The translations under genes were made by a program, and so were the position numbers. A DNA stretch of 64,000 nt, taken from contig OY756141.1 of the NCBI GenBank assembly GCA_963576785.1, forward strand, positions 2,728,001-2,792,000. The letters run 5' to 3'. Below the pieces are notes generated by a model. It saw only the letters and a list, made by a program, of their open reading frames with translations. It did not search any database and had not been told where the DNA came from. Shown here in pieces: positions 30,929 to 41,356 of the stretch (its first letter is position 1; each line of letters starts with the position of its first letter). Source of the stretch: Chlorophyllum brunneum. Lineage: Eukaryota; Basidiomycota; Agaricomycetes; Agaricales; Agaricaceae.

Positions 30929-32313
30929 ATGAGTGCTCGCGCCACGTACCCTCATTTCGTCCCACTACACGAAAATATTATCCTTCAAGTTAACTGGGCA
31001 ATCCGAGGACTATACGATTCGTTCCGTGTTCACACTCTATTCTCAACAGTTACCAAGTGCGTTGGTGTTTACGCATTGGCGACACATTCCAGCTCATGGT
31101 TGCTGTAGCGATGCCGAAATTCGGGCAAACTTGTTCAAATCACTCCTCCTTAACTCCTTGTCATTGACATCAATTTACACGTATGATATCTTTCTGCATC
31201 CTCTCGTCAAAGACCAGGAAAAATGGTTGCATCGAAATTTGGGACGCTTCTATCAAGTACTATGGTTGCTTCCCGTCGTTGGCATTTCATTCTATCTCAA
31301 TGTCTATTTTGTTCTCTCAAATACGAGCTCTCTAGCTAACCTTAACTTGCGTCCAGATGTCTTGGTGTAGTGTCATCGCCAAACGGACGTATGTTCTGCA
31401 CTTTGGATCTCGTGCCGTTGTCCAACCACCAAGAACCTACACCAACTTCCTCAACCAGTTGGCGACATCCGCTTACCGAATCGTGATGGTGTTCACCTCT
31501 GTGGTGGTTTCATACGGTCTAAAGAAAATCCCGTACATTGGATCTAGCCTAGAATTCGCCTTTTTATGTTGGGTTGATTCGTGAGCACCTCACATATCCT
31601 GTCCTAGAACAAACACTGAATCACTTGATGCCAGATATTATTTCTTCGAGTGAGGATTCAGCTTTTCGTTTGACACCGCTGGATAATTTACTTGAACCTT
31701 CAGATCTGTGTGGATAAATCGAGGCTTCACATTCTCCGGCCGGATACGACACCTTGAAGAACGATGGGCTTATTACCTTGCTTTTGGTCAGTCTGCATCG
31801 ATTAATGCCTGACCTGGATGCTCAAGAACGCTGGACAGGTTTTCCTTCTGCTGTGATATGTGTGCTTGGGACGGGGCTCGCTAGCTTCGCCCTCTTCGCC
31901 TTTGTATTCCCTCTGGTGCGCTCCTTCTCTCTTATCCAACCCACGGGTTTATAACAGCTTGATAGTACCTCATCCTTGCTACACATGCGCGTCCAGCCCC
32001 AATAAGCCCTTACAACCCTACAAGCACGACAGACAATGACGTGATCCGCCATCCATCGCCTTTCATTCCCATACGCCTCCGCGTATTCGCTCCCGTCGTC
32101 TTCCTCAATGATCTTATCGCGAAATCTTTTGACATAATGGTTCCGCCAACAAAATCAAATCACGCAAGTAGGAATCATGGCTTCAGTGATCCTTCCGAGA
32201 GCGTTGAGGAAGGAACCGGGATCGAACTGAACACCATGAAGGCTACTCCTGCCCGACCGGTCAGACAAACACAGGGTCGTATCAAGATTGGAGATCGGAG
32301 AAAGTTAGATTAG
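30929..32313 (+). CDS. EI24-domain (etoposide-induced 2.4-like) membrane protein
   Basis: The start is MSARATYPHFVPLHENIILQ, then VNWAIRGLYDSFRVHTLF. After introns the transmembrane body follows: SDAEIRANLFKSLLLNSLSL, WLLPVVGISFYLN, AYRIVMVFTSVVVSY, LEFAFLCWVDSYYFFEYVW and the EI24 block NRGFTFSGRIRHLEERWAYY. Then come PSAVICVLGTGLASFALFAF and a hydrophilic C-terminus ending KIGDRRKLD. About five or six hydrophobic helices are visible. EI24 proteins are ER membrane proteins tied to autophagy in animals. The fungal members are not well characterised. At least four introns are needed, placed by frame and family blocks. Confidence 0.82.
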
Positions 32314-32358
32314 GGGTTTGATTAGAGTCGCCTATACCCTACAGTGTACCTGCACTAT

Positions 32359-33486
32359 TCAGCCGAAACCGGCCCATTCGATCGAGAGACAAGAAACTTC
32401 CTTCTTTTCATCATCCCAGGTACACAGGAGGTGCGATTTCTTTGTGGCAGTACCTAATCTGCCATGGGCAACTATTTCCATCGGTTTAAGAGTTTGTGAG
32501 GGGGAATCGAGTACCGATGCCACAAAATGAGAATGATATCTTAACGGATCACCTGAAGAAGAGTGTTAGTCATAGCCCAACAAGGTCGGAGACAAAGTAA
32601 TGGACCTGGATAGACGAGATAATCGCCTCCAAATTTGATTCCACTACCCATGAAATAGCCTTGCTCCCACAAACTCCTGAATACACCACATCTCGCACGT
32701 TCATTCAAGTTCGAGGGATAAATCCAAACACCAGCTTCCCGGGCAGCTGCAATCGTCGAGAAGGTCACTTGATCAGAAGAATACCACTGATACTCCGAAA
32801 CGGCAGGAATAGTGATAGTATAATTCGTGGAGGAAATTGATGGCTCCGGCGTAGCTGATCGGGAAATTTTAGCTATCATTTCTTCCTCCTGCCACGAAAT
32901 TTCTGCGGCTGGTGCAAATGCATCCATATCCTCAGTGTTAACCTCCTGTGAAAGCTTCCGCGCAAGGCGCTTTCGCTCTTCTCGCTCGTTCCGCTTCTTC
33001 TGAGCTTCCTCAGAGAGCGGTCGACTTTTGTCCCTCTTCGTAGCTTTCGCTTCGTTAGCGGCTATTTGGTGCCGAAACAAAACTTTTTGTTCATCGTTCC
33101 AACTTTGTAGCTCAGAGAGGCTTGGCTGCATGTGGGCGTTGGGGTCATCCGCAAGCACGGCAACACCTGGAACATAAGGTAAGTCCTGTTGGGGTTCTAA
33201 AGGACGAGACATGCCATTTTCAACCAGGAGAACGACCTCTTCTGGAAGGAGAACTAAAGGTATTCCCAGGAAGACGTTCTGTTGCGATAGGTGAGGAAGG
33301 GTGCCAGTCAGGATACCACAAACGTGATGTTGACTACGAAGTGTCGCAATGTCTGCCTTGATAAAATTCTGTTGTAAATGAGTATCTCTCTTAACAGGTT
33401 TCGTACGCACCGTCAACACTCCAAAGATATGCCGTCTTATTAGAGACTCGGAGAGATACCCTCCTGTTTGGTTCGTCGACACTCAT
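32359..33486 (-). CDS. SEN34: tRNA-splicing endonuclease subunit Sen34
   Basis: The ATG at 33486 gives MSVDEPNRRVSLRVSNKTAY and, across the first intron (acceptor GGCAG), LWSVDDIATLRSQHHVCGIL, the N-terminal domain. A charged linker (EEAQKKRNEREERKRLAR) separates it from the nuclease fold: ARCGVFRSLWEQGYFMGSG, IKFGGDYLVYPG, then after the last intron DPLRYHSHFVASVL and TATKKSHLLCTW, ending SIEWAGFG. The expected catalytic Tyr (GYFMG), His (RYHSHF) and Lys (TKKSHL) are all present. Sen34 cuts the 3' splice site of intron-containing pre-tRNAs within the Sen2/15/34/54 complex. A frame starting with GTG at 33482 is out of frame with the N-terminal domain and is not used. Divergent from IAH1 with 113 bp between starts. 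Confidence 0.93.
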
Positions 33487-33599
33487 GAAGAGAATAGCTA
33501 AGAGTCAGTTATTCGGTATTTGCCGTCCTCACGACAATGGCCAGATAAGATGAGGCCTTTACACTCAACTCTCCTTCCTTCGATCCTCAGTGCTCAGCG

Positions 33600-34623
33600 A
33601 TGGTCGCGAAAATTCAGGATGCTTTCATGCTCTTTGGAGACTCCATCACCCAGGGTGCATGGGAACCAGATCTAAATGGTTTGGGCCAGCGTCTTTCGCG
33701 TGAGTGCGATTAGCAACGAAATGTAGATTCGCCGATATATGTACACACAGATGTCTATGCAAGAAAGCTAGATGTACTCAACCGCGGACTCTCTGGCTAT
33801 AACACCGAATGGGGCCTACCGGTATTAGAGCAGGTATGACGCACAACGAGCGTGAAGCAACAGAATAATAGCCGACATGCTTGCCGAAAGTGTTTTCCGA
33901 AGCATCAGAACAGAGACACCTCACAGGCCTCACACGTCAAGCTCCTCACCATCTGGTTCGGTGCCAACGACGCGTGCATACCCCCGTCGCCCCAACATGT
34001 TCCACTCGAGCGATTCAAGGACAACCTGCGAAGGATGGTGCAGATGGTCAAGTCGCCAGATTCTGAGCACTATTCTCCCTGGACCAGGGTGATACTTCTA
34101 ACTCCCCCACCCGTCAATACGCATCAACGGCTCGCTGATTTGCAATCGCGTAATCCACCGTTGGCGCTGGATCGGCTGTTCGACACAACCAGATCATATG
34201 CCCAAGCAGTGCAGGAAATTGGTAACGAAGAGAATGTCACCGTAGTGGACGTCTGGACATTGATATGGAATGCGGCCGGTAGAGATGAGGCCTCCCTTAG
34301 CCAGTACACGAACGATGGCTTGCACCTGAACAGCGCTGGGTACAAGGTCGGCGACTCTGGTGTTCCATTTTGAAAGTCGTGAGACGACAGGCGCTGATTT
34401 GCTTCCATCAGATGGCTTACGAACAATTGGTTGAAACAATAAGGGAAAGGCACCCGGAGGTTCATTATGAGAATATACCGCCGAGGTTTCCCTGGTGTGT
34501 TTATTCCCTTGAAAGTCATATCCTTCAACCACTGTTAACATGTGGACATCCCCGTGCAGGTGGGCAGACATCAATTGGGATAACCCTAGCGAAAGCCTGG
34601 AGATCGGAAACGTCACCGACTAG
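33600..34623 (+). CDS. IAH1: SGNH/GDSL hydrolase, isoamyl acetate-hydrolysing esterase type
   Basis: The start is MVAKIQDAFMLFGDSITQGA, with block I GDSITQG (nucleophile Ser). Further blocks are VLNRGLSGYNTEWGLPVLEQ (block II Gly and Asn), KLLTIWFGANDACIPPS (block III GAND), and NDGLHLNSAGYKMAYEQLVE (block V Asp/His). The protein ends SLEIGNVTD. The order and spacing match IAH1, which hydrolyses short-chain acetate esters. Four introns are seen. The one after GYK (about 34348-34412) removes a stop-containing frame that ends at 34373. No signal peptide, so intracellular. Confidence 0.92.
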
Positions 34624-35487
34624 ACCCTTACTTTGTAGTTGCCATTTACTCGGCGAAAGATGTTGGCAAACATGATACTTGGACAAGTGTGGGGAAATTG
34701 ATGGCCATACGACCACGAGGGCGTGAAACGCCAAAAATTTCCTTTTACGAACAAAGAATGCTTCTGGATTTACCGGAAATAGATCACGTGAAAAAGTTGA
34801 ACATTGACCAACCTGTTGCAAATAAAGGCGAATCGTAAACTGTAAGTCTACACACCTTTTACACGTTTCGGCCACACCCCCGCAAGGACGTGCAGCAAAT
34901 AGGCATTTCCGCCTGAAACTACACACTCTAGGACACCTCTGAACCTTCTTTTCCCGTGAGTAGTGCCTTCCTACGTTATAAATATAGCTAAGCTCAATCA
35001 GAAGGTGCAGGGACTGGACCCACAGTTGTCCACAAAGCCTGGCTTACTGTATTTGCCCATCTGTTTGGGCTTCGATTACCTCGTGAGAATTTCCAGCGTG
35101 TTGTCAACCCCTCCAGCGTCTCACCTATCCATTCCACTACTCGTCTTCAGGTGCGGCCTCCTCCGTCACCACACTCATTCTCATCTAGGTGTGTACCATC
35201 TCTCGTCTTGCTAGACCCTATGATCGGGTACCATATATGTACATCACGGTGTGTTCGGTTTAGGCACATGTCCAGAACGGGCGCACAATAACCGCACCGA
35301 TGTTCAACTTTCCACCATATTTCTCCTCCCATTCTATGACACTAATTACCATTGTCCATTATCTAGTTGCTTAAATTTTCGGTCTTCAACTGGTCACGAT
35401 TCCTGATAAGGCCACCGAGAAATTGGTCTGTCATGTTCATTTCACCGATCTCATGAGCGCAAACTCAACCTCCATCCTCTTCTTCCA
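34624..35487. other. Intergenic region upstream of CDC25
   Basis: About 860 bp with only short, unconserved open frames on both strands. It should contain the IAH1 3' UTR and the CDC25 promoter and leader. Confidence 0.5.
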
Positions 35488-37935
35488 ATGCTTCAATCGT
35501 CTCTTCCTTTCAATTCGGACTGGTTTCCGCGCGTTCACGGACTTTTACCTTCACGTACTGCCATGCGATATCAACCAACACTGTCGTATCTTCGACTGCG
35601 TTTAGAGTCAACCCACCCATACAGGAGACGCAAAAGGACCTCTTCGGACGACAGACTCAACGATATGATGGCCTTCTTTTCCCAGACGAAAAACCAACAT
35701 TTGATGCCACCGTCTGCCCCTTCTCGCAAGCGCAGCCAGCGTGTTGTTCAACCTGACGTTGAAGAATTCCTCTCATCAGATTTAGAGGTCTCATTCGCAT
35801 CAACTGTTTCGCTAAACTCTCCGCAAAGAGAACATATTCCTCTCACCCCAGATCGTGATTATGCTGAACCCATGGATATTTCGCCCGCACCTCCGTCTAG
35901 CGCCTCCTTCGTTGACGCTGAGGGTCGCAAATCTGCGTCCCGCCCTCGTGCATACACCAGTGGAGCTAGACTCTTCGGAAATGATCTTAGCAATAACTCA
36001 TCAAACCTCCAGCCAAGCCCTCAAATTGACCCCATTCCTTCCATCAAGTCAGCTTCAAACACCTCAACACATTCAGCAGGCAAGGGCACCCAGCGCTCTG
36101 CTTTACCACACGAATGGCTTTTGAGCGCCCATGACCTGGAGAATAAACCGGAGGTATGTAATAGTTGGGTTCTCTCGTCCTACAACAAGCTAATATGAGC
36201 GCCTGTTAGCCGAAAGCGATGCCCACCTCTCCAGCGGACGATGCAATGGACGTTGATACGTCTTTTTCTATGGTCCAGGAAATTGCATTCTCTCCAGTGC
36301 CCCATACAGCTCATCCTGCTGTGACGAACTTTGACACTTTGTTTTATAATACAATGTCCCCTCGAAGATCGTTTGAATCTCCATCAGCTCGTCAGCCGAA
36401 GAAGCGTCGTTCCGTCTCCCCAGACTCAACGCGCCGGGCTGGGCACGAGCCTTCATCCTCGCCGTGTTTCCCGCCTTCGCCATCCGAAGCAAAAGTTGAT
36501 CGTATGAGTAATGGGAAACCATTATTACAAGGTCTCGGGGCCCCTTCACTATTTTCTAAACGCCCCCGCCGCCCCGCCGTCTCGGCTATGGTACAACCTT
36601 CAGATGCTCCTAAGGCAACCCTTGCTTTGGTACCACCCGCCGAACACGCTGAAATCGGCCCTCGCGGTGTACCTCCCGTCCGTCGGGCATTCTCTGCCCT
36701 CTTGCCCCCCTCCTTCGTCACGGAACAGTTCTCTGATGAGTCATCCTTTGATGGTCCTGATCAGTCTTCACCCGCACAGGCTTATGCCAAAAGACAGCAA
36801 GTTAAAACGATTAGACGCTGCGATGGTTCGGAGAGCCTGAGGTCTGTTACTGGTGCTTCTGCTATGGTGGCGCGGGAGAGCCCTAGTCGACTCATGGGTA
36901 GCCCACTTTCCAAGTACATGGCTCCCGGCCTGGGTGGTTTCGGTGACAATGAAGCTCATGGGAAGATTCTGCCCTGTCACAAGGTTACAGAGGATGGTCT
37001 CATGCGCATCACGCCGGAAACAGTACGTTCCAATATTATTTATTCCACTTAGGTGTTTGAACCGTCCATCTAGCTCGACGCTCTCATTGATGGAAAATAT
37101 GACTCACAAATACACGACTATCACATTATTGATTGTCGTTTTGACTATGAATATAATGGCGGTCACATCCCTGGAGCTGTCAATATCAATACCACCCCCT
37201 CTGTCGAAGAGTTACTGCTTGGGCCGAGCCTGACGAAACCGAAGCCTTCGGTTAGTGGTGACCCGGTGAGGAAAACGGTTCTTGTTTTCCACTGCGAATT
37301 TAGTGCTAAGCGAGCGCCCACTTTGTGAGTCGTGATGATTGATCTTTGTGGTTTCCACCCTCTGAACAGCATTCTTCAGTGCGAAGCATTTACGCGCCAA
37401 GGATCGCGCCTCGAACAATCTAGTTTATCCCAAAATCCACTATCCCGAGATCTACATCTTGGAAGGAGGTTACTGTGCTTACTTCAAATCATCTGGCCAC
37501 CGCTGTGAACCGTCCGCTTATGTGAGGATGGATGACCCTAATCACGCGATTGCGCGGAGGGAAGACCTTGACCAATTTCGTAAGGTCAAGTTCGGAAGGC
37601 ACAAGTCCTACGCATATGGCGAGGGCGCAAACAAAACCACCACGAGCAGCACCCCTTCTCAGCCCCAGCATTCCCAATCGAAACGCAACACCATACCAGC
37701 TCAGATGTTCGCTGCGGCGAACGCTGCTCGGGGCCGTCGCACTGGTCCTCTGACTCCTTTGCCCGAGGACGCGGGAAATACGACTGCCGAAGCTGACGAC
37801 ACTGATACTGATATTGGCGATAGCCCCTGCCCACCTCCAACGAAGACCGGCATGCTCAAGGGAAAGAAGTTGGTTCGTGTGTCACTCACCAGAGCCGAGA
37901 CGTATGGACCCAACCGCTTGACTCTCGGTTGTTGA
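35488..37935 (+). CDS. CDC25: M-phase inducer phosphatase CDC25
   Basis: A long Ser/Pro-rich regulatory N-terminus (about 500 residues) carries many SP/TP sites, expected targets of CDK and checkpoint kinases. The rhodanese-type catalytic domain follows: ILPCHKVTEDGLMRITPET, LDALIDGKYDSQIHDYHIID, CRFDYEYNGGHIPGAVNINT, and the Cys-x5-Arg loop HCEFSAKRAPT (Cys codon at 37293-37295). Then come AKHLRAKDRASNNLVYPKIH, YPEIYILEGGYCAYFKSSGH and the C-terminal basic/Ser-rich tail ending RLTLGC. CDC25 removes inhibitory phosphates from CDK1 and triggers mitosis. Introns are at about 36153-36208, 37023-37072 and 37325-37380. The ATG at 35488 is the first in frame; one at 35563 (MRYQPTL) is an alternative. 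Confidence 0.94.
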
Positions 37936-38968
37936 AGCCCGTTCTCAAACCCCATGATGATGCCATGTTTGGGGGCTTCCCTCCTTATGCGCCAGGTCAT
38001 GCCCTGTATGAGTGCTACATTCACCTCACTAATAGTCACGCATCGCTCTCATTCCTCCGTCAATCCTCGATGCAATAACCCGGTTTACTATGGCACCTCC
38101 TGTGATTCATTAATCTTCACATTCGTTAAAAACGCCACTCTTCGGTTTCCTGGGGTCCCTTCGGGAAGTATGCGTTTCGCACTCGTCGGTTCATTTCCTT
38201 GCCGTACTATCAACAGCATCCTCTCTCTCTCATCCTTGAGGTCTGCATTCAACGATCATTCTTCTCCCATTCATAGCATCTTCATCAATCCAACTCTCTA
38301 GCAAGATCTCATCATCTCCCAACATGCACCAAGTGTAACTCTCTCCAATCTTTGACATCTACACAAACTGTCAACATTACATGAACGCTTGACTGCTTTT
38401 TCACGGCATAGTTCTCTTCTTTTCTAGCTGTTCCCATATTTGTTCTCAATATAAACTTCTTTTTATCTTCTTATCTCGTCACTTACCAGTATCATCTCTT
38501 TACGCCTTCCCTCTTCAACATCTTGCCTCTAGTTAGGCTGTGATCCCTCATGATTTTTTACCCCATTGATTTCACCTTTCATGACCTTCTCTGGCGAAGG
38601 CATTATACGTTCCTATACCTATTCTTGACCTGAAATGAACAGTTAACTGTGATTTACAATTCTTTACTCCCCTTTCTGTATTTATGTTCCATGTGAACCA
38701 AACGAAGCGGCCACCAGGATTAAGGGACAATTCTTGTTAGGTCGCTTGTCTGTTAATATATCTGGATTTCCACTGGACTCGTTAGAACATGACTTGGGAT
38801 ATAGAAATGCATTTTCGATAATTCAATTGAGCTCAGGCGAATTTTCATCAGGTCATGTTTGTCAAGTCGGAGTTTACCAAACACGCGCGTTCGTCGTTAT
38901 ATCATTCTTGTGACTGATCCCAATAACCCAATAATCTCATCCCTACCCGATTTCTCATTTCACCCCGG
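37936..38968. other. Intergenic region between CDC25 and CCT1
   Basis: About 1 kb, pyrimidine-rich in the first half, with no recognisable exon or RNA gene. It should hold the CDC25 3' UTR and the CCT1 promoter. A plus-strand open frame beginning at 38859 is a shadow of the CCT1 leader. Confidence 0.5.
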
Positions 38969-41019
38969 ATGTTTCAACGAGATCCTCGCGCAGGTGCCTT
39001 TCTCGGAGGAGATCGTGTCTCTGGACAGGATATTCGTGATCAAAATGGTGCGTCCCCTACTTTAGATGATTTTGTCTTAGCTGCCTTCACTCATCGTCTA
39101 CATTCAAGTCATCGCCGCGCAATCAATTGCCAATATCGTAAAAAGTTCTTTGGGGCCCCTAGGCCTCGATAAAATGCTCGTGGACAACATTGGGGTGCTG
39201 TCTTTTTTCAAATGCATGCGACTCTTCCACTGACTCCAAACGCCTATGATCAGGAAGTAACGATATCCAACGACGGCGCTACCATCTTGTCTCTGTTGGC
39301 AGTTGAACACCCTGCCGGTCGAATTTTTGTTGACCTAGCACAAAAACAAGATAAGGAAGTCGGTGATGGGACGACATCTGTTGTAATTATCGCCGCAGAG
39401 CTCTTGCGCCGAGCAAATGAACTCGTGAAAGCCAAGATCCATCCTACGACGATTATCACAGGCTATCGATTGGCATGCAGAGAAGCTGTTAAATTCTTGC
39501 AGGATCAGCTAAGCATCAAGGTTGATTCGTTAGGGAGGGAGGCGCTGGTTAACGTCGCGAAGACCAGCATGTCAAGCAAAATTCTCGCTAAGTGATTGCT
39601 CAGACTTTGATCTTACCATGGGCTCGGCTCATGCACTTGGGCACGCAGTGATGATGATCTTTTCGCGCCTTTGGCTGTCGATGCTATGCAAGCGGTCAGG
39701 ACGATAAATCTTCGTGGCGACATCAAGTATCCTGTGAAAGCCGTTAATGTGCTCAAAGCTCATGGTCGCAGTGCACGCGAGTCTCTCTTTGTACAGGGCT
39801 ACGCGTTGAACTGCACAGTTGCAAGTCAAGGTCTGCTTAACCTAGCAGCACATTATATTGCAACTGCTAAAAACCGATCATAGCCATGAAAAAACGCATC
39901 GTCGGTGCGAAGATCGCGTGTTTGGACATCAACCTTCAGAAGACACGTATGCAGCTTGGTGTGCAAATCCTGGTGGATGATCCTAGCCAGCTCGAGGAGA
40001 TCCGCAAACGGTAATTTGAGAGCACTTGAATGCGCTGGTTGCTTACACGAACTCTAGGGAAGCGGAAATTACTTTGGAGAGAATTAGGAAAATCCTTGCA
40101 GCCGGAGCAAACGTGGTGTTAACTACAAAGGGCATAGATGATCTCTGTTTGAAGGAGTTTGTCGAAGCTGGTGCCATGGCTGTCCGCCGATGCAGGAAGG
40201 ATGACCTCCGTAGGATTGCCAAGGCTACTGGTGGTCAGCTCATCGCTAGCATGGCGAACTTGAACGGGGACGAGACCTTTGAACCTAGTTACCTTGGCAC
40301 CGCCGACGAGGTCATCCAGGAGCGTATCGCGGATGATGAGCTTATCCTGGTCAAGGGGACCAAGGTGGTGAACTCCGCGTCCGTTGTGCTTCGCGGGGCC
40401 AATGATTATATGTTGGACGAGATGGAAAGAGCTCTACACGACACGTTGTCCGTTATTAAGCGTACTTTGGAGAGTGGCACTGTTGTCCCTGGTGGTGGTA
40501 CAGTTGAGTCAGCCCTCAGTATCTACCTGGAGAACTTCGCCACAACACTGGTAGGGCATTGTCTTGTGATATATATCCATGAATCTGACATGCGATGGCT
40601 TTGGACAGGGATCAAGAGAACAGCTTGCCATTGCCGAGTTTGCGGGTGCACTGCTCTCCATCCCCAAACAGCTTGCGGTAAACGCCGCTAAGGACTCTAC
40701 GAAGCTCGTTGCAAGATTGCGCTCATATCACAATGCAGCGCAGAAATCGCCGCATGGCGACCCCAAAAAGATCTTCCTGCGCTATGGGCTGGATCTCTTG
40801 AACGGTGAAGTTCGGGACAATGTAGCAGCGGGGGTTCTAGAGCCTACCATGGGTAAGGTCAAAAGTCTGAAGTCTGCGTATGAGGCTGCTGTCGCGTTGC
40901 TTCGTATCGACGATGCTATACAGTGTGTACCAGGTGAGTGTTATATGGCTTCTGCGTTGCAAGGTTTTGATGGTTCCACCGCAGAGTCCAAAGGAGAGCA
41001 TGATCCCCATGGTCACTGA
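38969..41019 (+). CDS. CCT1: Chaperonin CCT subunit alpha (TCP-1 alpha)
   Basis: The start [20 protein letters not shown] continues DIRDQN, then [29 protein letters not shown], and [20 protein letters not shown]. The ATP-binding and hydrolysis block is [11 protein letters not shown] (catalytic Asp of GDGTT). Later: [83 protein letters not shown] and [20 protein letters not shown], ending [14 protein letters not shown] folds actin, tubulin and WD-repeat proteins such as Cdc20/Cdh1. Subunit identity is from [10 protein letters not shown] and the apical-domain wording. At least seven introns are present. The apical-domain exon starting [10 protein letters not shown] is short and lies after an acceptor at about 39883. 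Confidence 0.96.
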
Positions 41020-41356
41020 GGAACGAAAGGCATCTGTACTAGAGTAGAAAGTAGGAAATAATTGGGGATAGTTTCCGCTGGGTTTTTCCGAGATATTTTT
41101 TTGTTGTGTGACCCCTATTCTGCTAATTGCTGCCTCGAGGCAACGCGTAGCGGGTGCACGTGACCACCGGCTGAGGATCAACATTTCAAACCAGAGAGCG
41201 TCGTGTCCGTTAACATCTGTTCCTTGTTCTGCCTTTCACACTCCCTCTACTTGGGCCTCAACGCGTCAAATCGCCCCCACTAACGTCCCTTAAACACCTT
41301 CCTTCGTCTGGCCCACCCACCTCGTCTGCAGCTCCGACCTTTGACCCGTATGCGTT
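41020..41356. other. Promoter region of CDC27
   Basis: About 340 bp between the CCT1 stop and the CDC27 start on the same strand. No coding exon seen. Confidence 0.5.

Noticed and set aside
34525..34926. A 133-codon minus-strand ORF downstream of IAH1
   Set aside because: It overlaps the IAH1 last exons in antisense, is Cys- and Phe-rich without domain features, and shows no plausible splice structure.
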